DNA from: Taeniopygia guttata
Taxonomy: Eukaryota > Chordata > Aves > Passeriformes > Estrildidae
Reading direction: 5' to 3'
DNA length: 64,000 bases
Assembly (NCBI RefSeq): GCF_048771995.1
Contig: NC_133032.1
Location: forward strand, 28,607,501 to 28,671,500
Both the position numbers and the translations under genes were made by a program. The notes beneath the pieces were generated by a model. The model ran no database searches. It was not told the DNA's origin and saw nothing but the letters and a program-made list of their open reading frames with translations. The first letter of the stretch is position 1. Every line of letters begins with the position of its first letter. Shown piece after piece: positions 61,601 through 64,000 of this stretch.

Positions 61601-63841
61601 AACTCTGTGCTTTGAATTCTGAAGAACACATTCAGAATTTGAATGGCATAATAATTGACTTAAATGTAAGGCTTCGAGAATCTGAAATTAGTAAAGAAAA
61701 TTTGAGGAAGAAACTTGAAAACCAACAAGAAGGCTTTAAGAGGGAAAAATCTGAAATGGAAAGTAAATACAAGGATGTAATTGATGGCCTTAAGCATCAA
61801 CTTTCTTATGCAGAAGAGCAAGTGAAGGAATCCCAGCGATATAAAAAAGAAAAACAGTCCTTGAATGAAGAGATTCAGAAACTGAATTCCTACATCCAGG
61901 AATTAAATGAAAAGCAACTTTATGAGGCTAAAAAACCTATAGATGTAAGGCAAAAGCATGATGGAGAGATTGTCTCCAATAAAAAGTTACTGGAATTGAG
62001 GGAAAACCAGATTTTACCAGGGATGTCTCAGTTGCAGGGAGCGGATCTTGAGGAGATGTGGGACAGAGCAAACCTATCAGAAGGTAGAGATGAGCCAGTG
62101 CTTCAGCCAGAACTGGAGTTCCAGTATGACTCCTCAAGGGATCAGTTAGAAGAAACAAAGAATTTAGAGATCACGAATGTTAATGGAAGCGGTGAAGGGG
62201 AGAACCTGTCTGAAGGACCCTTGTCAGAGCTGGGGCTTTTCAGTGGTGATGAAGGTATATTGGCTAAATACCTCGTTTCCACAGAAACTCCAGAAGACTC
62301 CTATGGTTCCAGCTCTTCGGAGGGCCATGCCATCGAAGAGGGCAGATGCAGTATGTATGGCTTAGATAACAGTGTGCTCCTAGAACCCGGCAGAGATTTT
62401 GTATCTTCTCCATTAAACTCTAGCCTTGAGGAGGGGACGTGTCTTAGTGGCTTGGCTCAAGACATTTTTGAAGGAGCAGAGGTGAGAGCAGAGGCCTTTG
62501 TTTCATGTGTGTCAGATGGCTCCCTGCAGCAAAACAAAATTGGAGAGCACAGTGACATAGAGGATGATGAAGTGATGTGTTTGGCAGAGAGACATTTGAA
62601 GCCAGCTGAGCTGCTCCATCAGGAGTCAGCCTTGGAAATGCCTTATCAGGACACCCAAGAAGCTGTTGGAAATTGGGAAAAAGCCATGTCTGAGCTCTCT
62701 CATATGCATGCAAAACTGGAGGAAGAACATGAAGCACGGATCCGTTGTGAAAAAGAACTTCTTCGGAAAATGGAGAAGGAGAAAGAACTTGAAAATAAAC
62801 ACATGCTTCTAGTAAAGCAGCAGCGTGAGGATGGAGGCCAGCCGGCTCTCACACAAGTGTCAAACTCCTCTGTCTGGCTAGAAATGGTGAAAGACCTCCA
62901 GGAGGAAAGAGAAATGTTGATGATGCAGCTGCGAACTCAGGAGCAGTTAGTGAGAGATGCTCAGGAGCAGAAAACAGCTTCTGATTCTGTGACAAACGAA
63001 GTGCAGGATCTTTTTGGCCGCCAGCTGGCAGCTTTGCAAAGTCAAAGGGATGGAATGGAAAGCCAGCTTAATGCTCAGAAGGCTAAAAACCAGAGAATAG
63101 CAGAGCTGTTGAGTCAGAAAACCATATCTGAAGGGACATTGCTAAAAGAACTGGAGTTGCTCAAAGCTGAAATCAATAATAAAGAACAAAATTTAGTACT
63201 TTTATTGAAGGAAAAAACAGCCTTAAGAGAGAGACTATCTAATGTGGAGGAGGATCTATTGAAAGCAGAAAAAGCACTAGCAGAGAATGCTAGCATGCTT
63301 GATGACCTTGAGAAAAACATCCATGAGCTTAATGCTGAAATGAAAAACATCAAAGAAATACAGGAGTGTGAAAGACTGAGCTATGAAGACAGGTTAAACA
63401 TCAGCAACCAAGAAATTAATAAACTTACTGCTGAAATAAAGGAAAAGACTGCTGAATACAGTGAGGAAAAAGGCCAGTTGACTGAAGAAATTGCCCAGTT
63501 GAAAAAGGCTCATTTGGAGCTTGAGGCTCGCTTGCAGGAGTCCTGTCAGGCTGCCCAGGAGGCTCAGTCGAAGATGGAGAAGCATTACAGAGAGGAAATG
63601 GATAAGATGGAGACTCAGCACCTTGCTGAATTAACTGAAGTGAGTTTGGCACACGAGAGAGAGGTAGGAAACCCTGATAACTGCAGGAGTCATGGAATTT
63701 TGGAATGCTTAAGGTAGCCATTGCAAATGTTTGTATGCCTGTTTTCAGATTAAAGAGTTAAATGCTGAAATACAAGACAAAGTGGAAGAACAACAGAAGT
63801 TGGAAGAAAAAAGAAAGGAAGAGATTGCTGTAATAAAAAAG
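49661..63841 (+). CDS. PCNT: Pericentrin (PCNT), 5' eight coding exons; gene continues past window
   Basis: PCNT is a giant coiled-coil scaffold of the pericentriolar material that anchors gamma-tubulin complexes and kinases. Coding exons: 49661-49714, 54839-55036, 56550-56600, 57410-57589, 58337-58480, 60743-60907, 61198-63663, 63749-63841; all are phase 0 and total 3351 nt (1117 codons), open at the window end. The start reads MEAPEEARRRKLEAGRAK, then FAYFRQRKAKGD and KKAAKRKGSAV, matching the human PCNT N-terminus (EAGRTKLAHFRQRKTKGD, KKTAKRKGSAV) rather than AKAP9. From residue about 190 the sequence is heptad-rich coiled coil, interrupted by an acidic Ser/Glu-rich stretch at about 545-740. 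The C-terminal PACT domain lies outside the window. ATG lies about 40 bp inside a CpG island; no disruption seen. Confidence 0.92.
49715..54838 (+). other. PCNT intron 1
   Basis: Five-kilobase first intron. Holds the CpG island tail, an inverted-duplicate arm and an A-rich run near 51306-51350. A short duplicated TTTATAATGTAACTGTTA unit is at about 52089-52130. No exon or RNA gene recognised. Confidence 0.65.
49848..49951 (-). repeat. Inverted duplicate, arm 2, in PCNT intron 1
   Basis: CpG-bearing partner of 47519-47621, inside the CpG island just 3' of PCNT exon 1. Confidence 0.8.
55037..57409 (+). other. PCNT introns 2 and 3 flanking the 51-nt exon 3
   Basis: Apart from exon 3 (56550-56600) the stretch is AT-rich intron. 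No repeat or gene recognised. Confidence 0.6.
57590..60742 (+). other. PCNT introns 4 and 5
   Basis: Interrupted by exon 5 (58337-58480). Intron 5 carries the possible LTR-like repeat at 58763-59656; otherwise AT-rich sequence with nothing recognised. Confidence 0.6.
58763..59656 (+). mobile_element. Possible LTR-like repeat in PCNT intron 5
   Basis: The block runs from TGTTATGGGTTGAGTG to CAGTGCAACA, with CTATATAG near 59480 and AATAAAG near 59610. These resemble LTR features, but edges are uncertain, no target duplication was seen, and part of it also carries an inverted terminal-like match at about 59070-59091. Confidence 0.35.
61198..63663 (+). CDS. PCNT: PCNT exon 7, a 2.47-kb coiled-coil exon
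   Basis: This single uninterrupted exon encodes 822 residues of PCNT (about 265-1086). The first 270 and last 330 residues are typical heptad coiled coil (many Lys, Glu, Leu, Gln). The middle, about 62040-62640, is acidic and Ser/Gly-rich without heptads and probably a flexible linker. Segments such as IDLNVRLRESEISKENLRKK resemble the AKAP9 segment INELNIKLQDTNSQKEKLKE, supporting common descent of the two scaffolds. The exon is bounded by a TTTTTAAG acceptor and a GAG/GTAGGA donor. Confidence 0.9.
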
Positions 63842-64000
63842 GTACATGCTGCAATTTGGTTTATTTTGGAAAAATAATTTTGCATTGTCATATGAGCAGT
63901 GTAAACATTTTAGAGACGTGAAATTCTTTTTATTGTTTTTTTTCCGTGAAGTTTTTGATTTGGGGTCAGGAGGAGTGAAAATTCTTATTCCATAATTAGG

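Noticed and set aside
54839-63841. Assignment of the coiled-coil gene to AKAP9
   Set aside because: The FRQRK-KGD and KRKGSAV start and linkage with C21orf58 and ITGB2 indicate PCNT; AKAP9 similarity reflects shared ancestry.

Overview
The window is vertebrate genomic DNA, most likely from a passerine (songbird). Five interrupted host genes have canonical GT-AG introns, their conceptual proteins match vertebrate families, and the only abundant interspersed repeats are CR1 LINE fragments and short solo retroviral LTRs, as is usual in birds. There are no prokaryotic features. Species level is inference.

Layout: (1) 1-9669, minus strand: the first two coding exons of SLX9 (FAM207A, ribosome biogenesis) with a CpG-island start at 9669; its remaining exons were not found and probably lie beyond base 1. 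A solo LTR sits about 200 bp upstream of the SLX9 ATG. (2) 10.3-18.9 kb: gene-poor spacer with LTR and CR1 debris and a recent roughly 0.5 kb tandem duplication. (3) 18936-24836, plus strand: a complete 15-coding-exon ITGB2 (integrin beta-2, CD18; 775 aa), with 3' UTR and poly(A) signal near 25.9 kb. (4) 27005-36655, minus strand: a complete 15-exon kynurenine 3-monooxygenase gene (KMO or a close paralogue; 475 aa), convergent with ITGB2. (5) 38258-45699, minus strand: C21orf58 orthologue (DUF4587 family). (6) 49661 to the window end, plus strand: the 5' part of PCNT (pericentrin), whose reading frame stays open for 1117 codons and continues past base 64000.

SLX9 and ITGB2 are head-to-head, ITGB2 and KMO tail-to-tail, and C21orf58 and PCNT head-to-head across a CpG-rich region with a striking array of nine reverse CCAAT boxes spaced 20-21 bp. 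SLX9, ITGB2, C21orf58 and PCNT belong to the human 21q22.3 linkage group, but KMO is on human chromosome 1q, so its position here is unexpected. ITGB2 and KMO both act in leukocytes and immune metabolism; C21orf58 and PCNT plausibly share a promoter (PCNT is centrosomal). No operon logic applies; regulation is by individual eukaryotic promoters.

The best candidates for something unusual are the two-helical-turn CCAAT array, a 398-bp element with 61-63 bp terminal inverted repeats and 8-bp target duplications in KMO intron 10, the duplicated KMO stop-codon region around a CR1 fragment, and the long AKAP9-like N-terminal coiled coil in PCNT.
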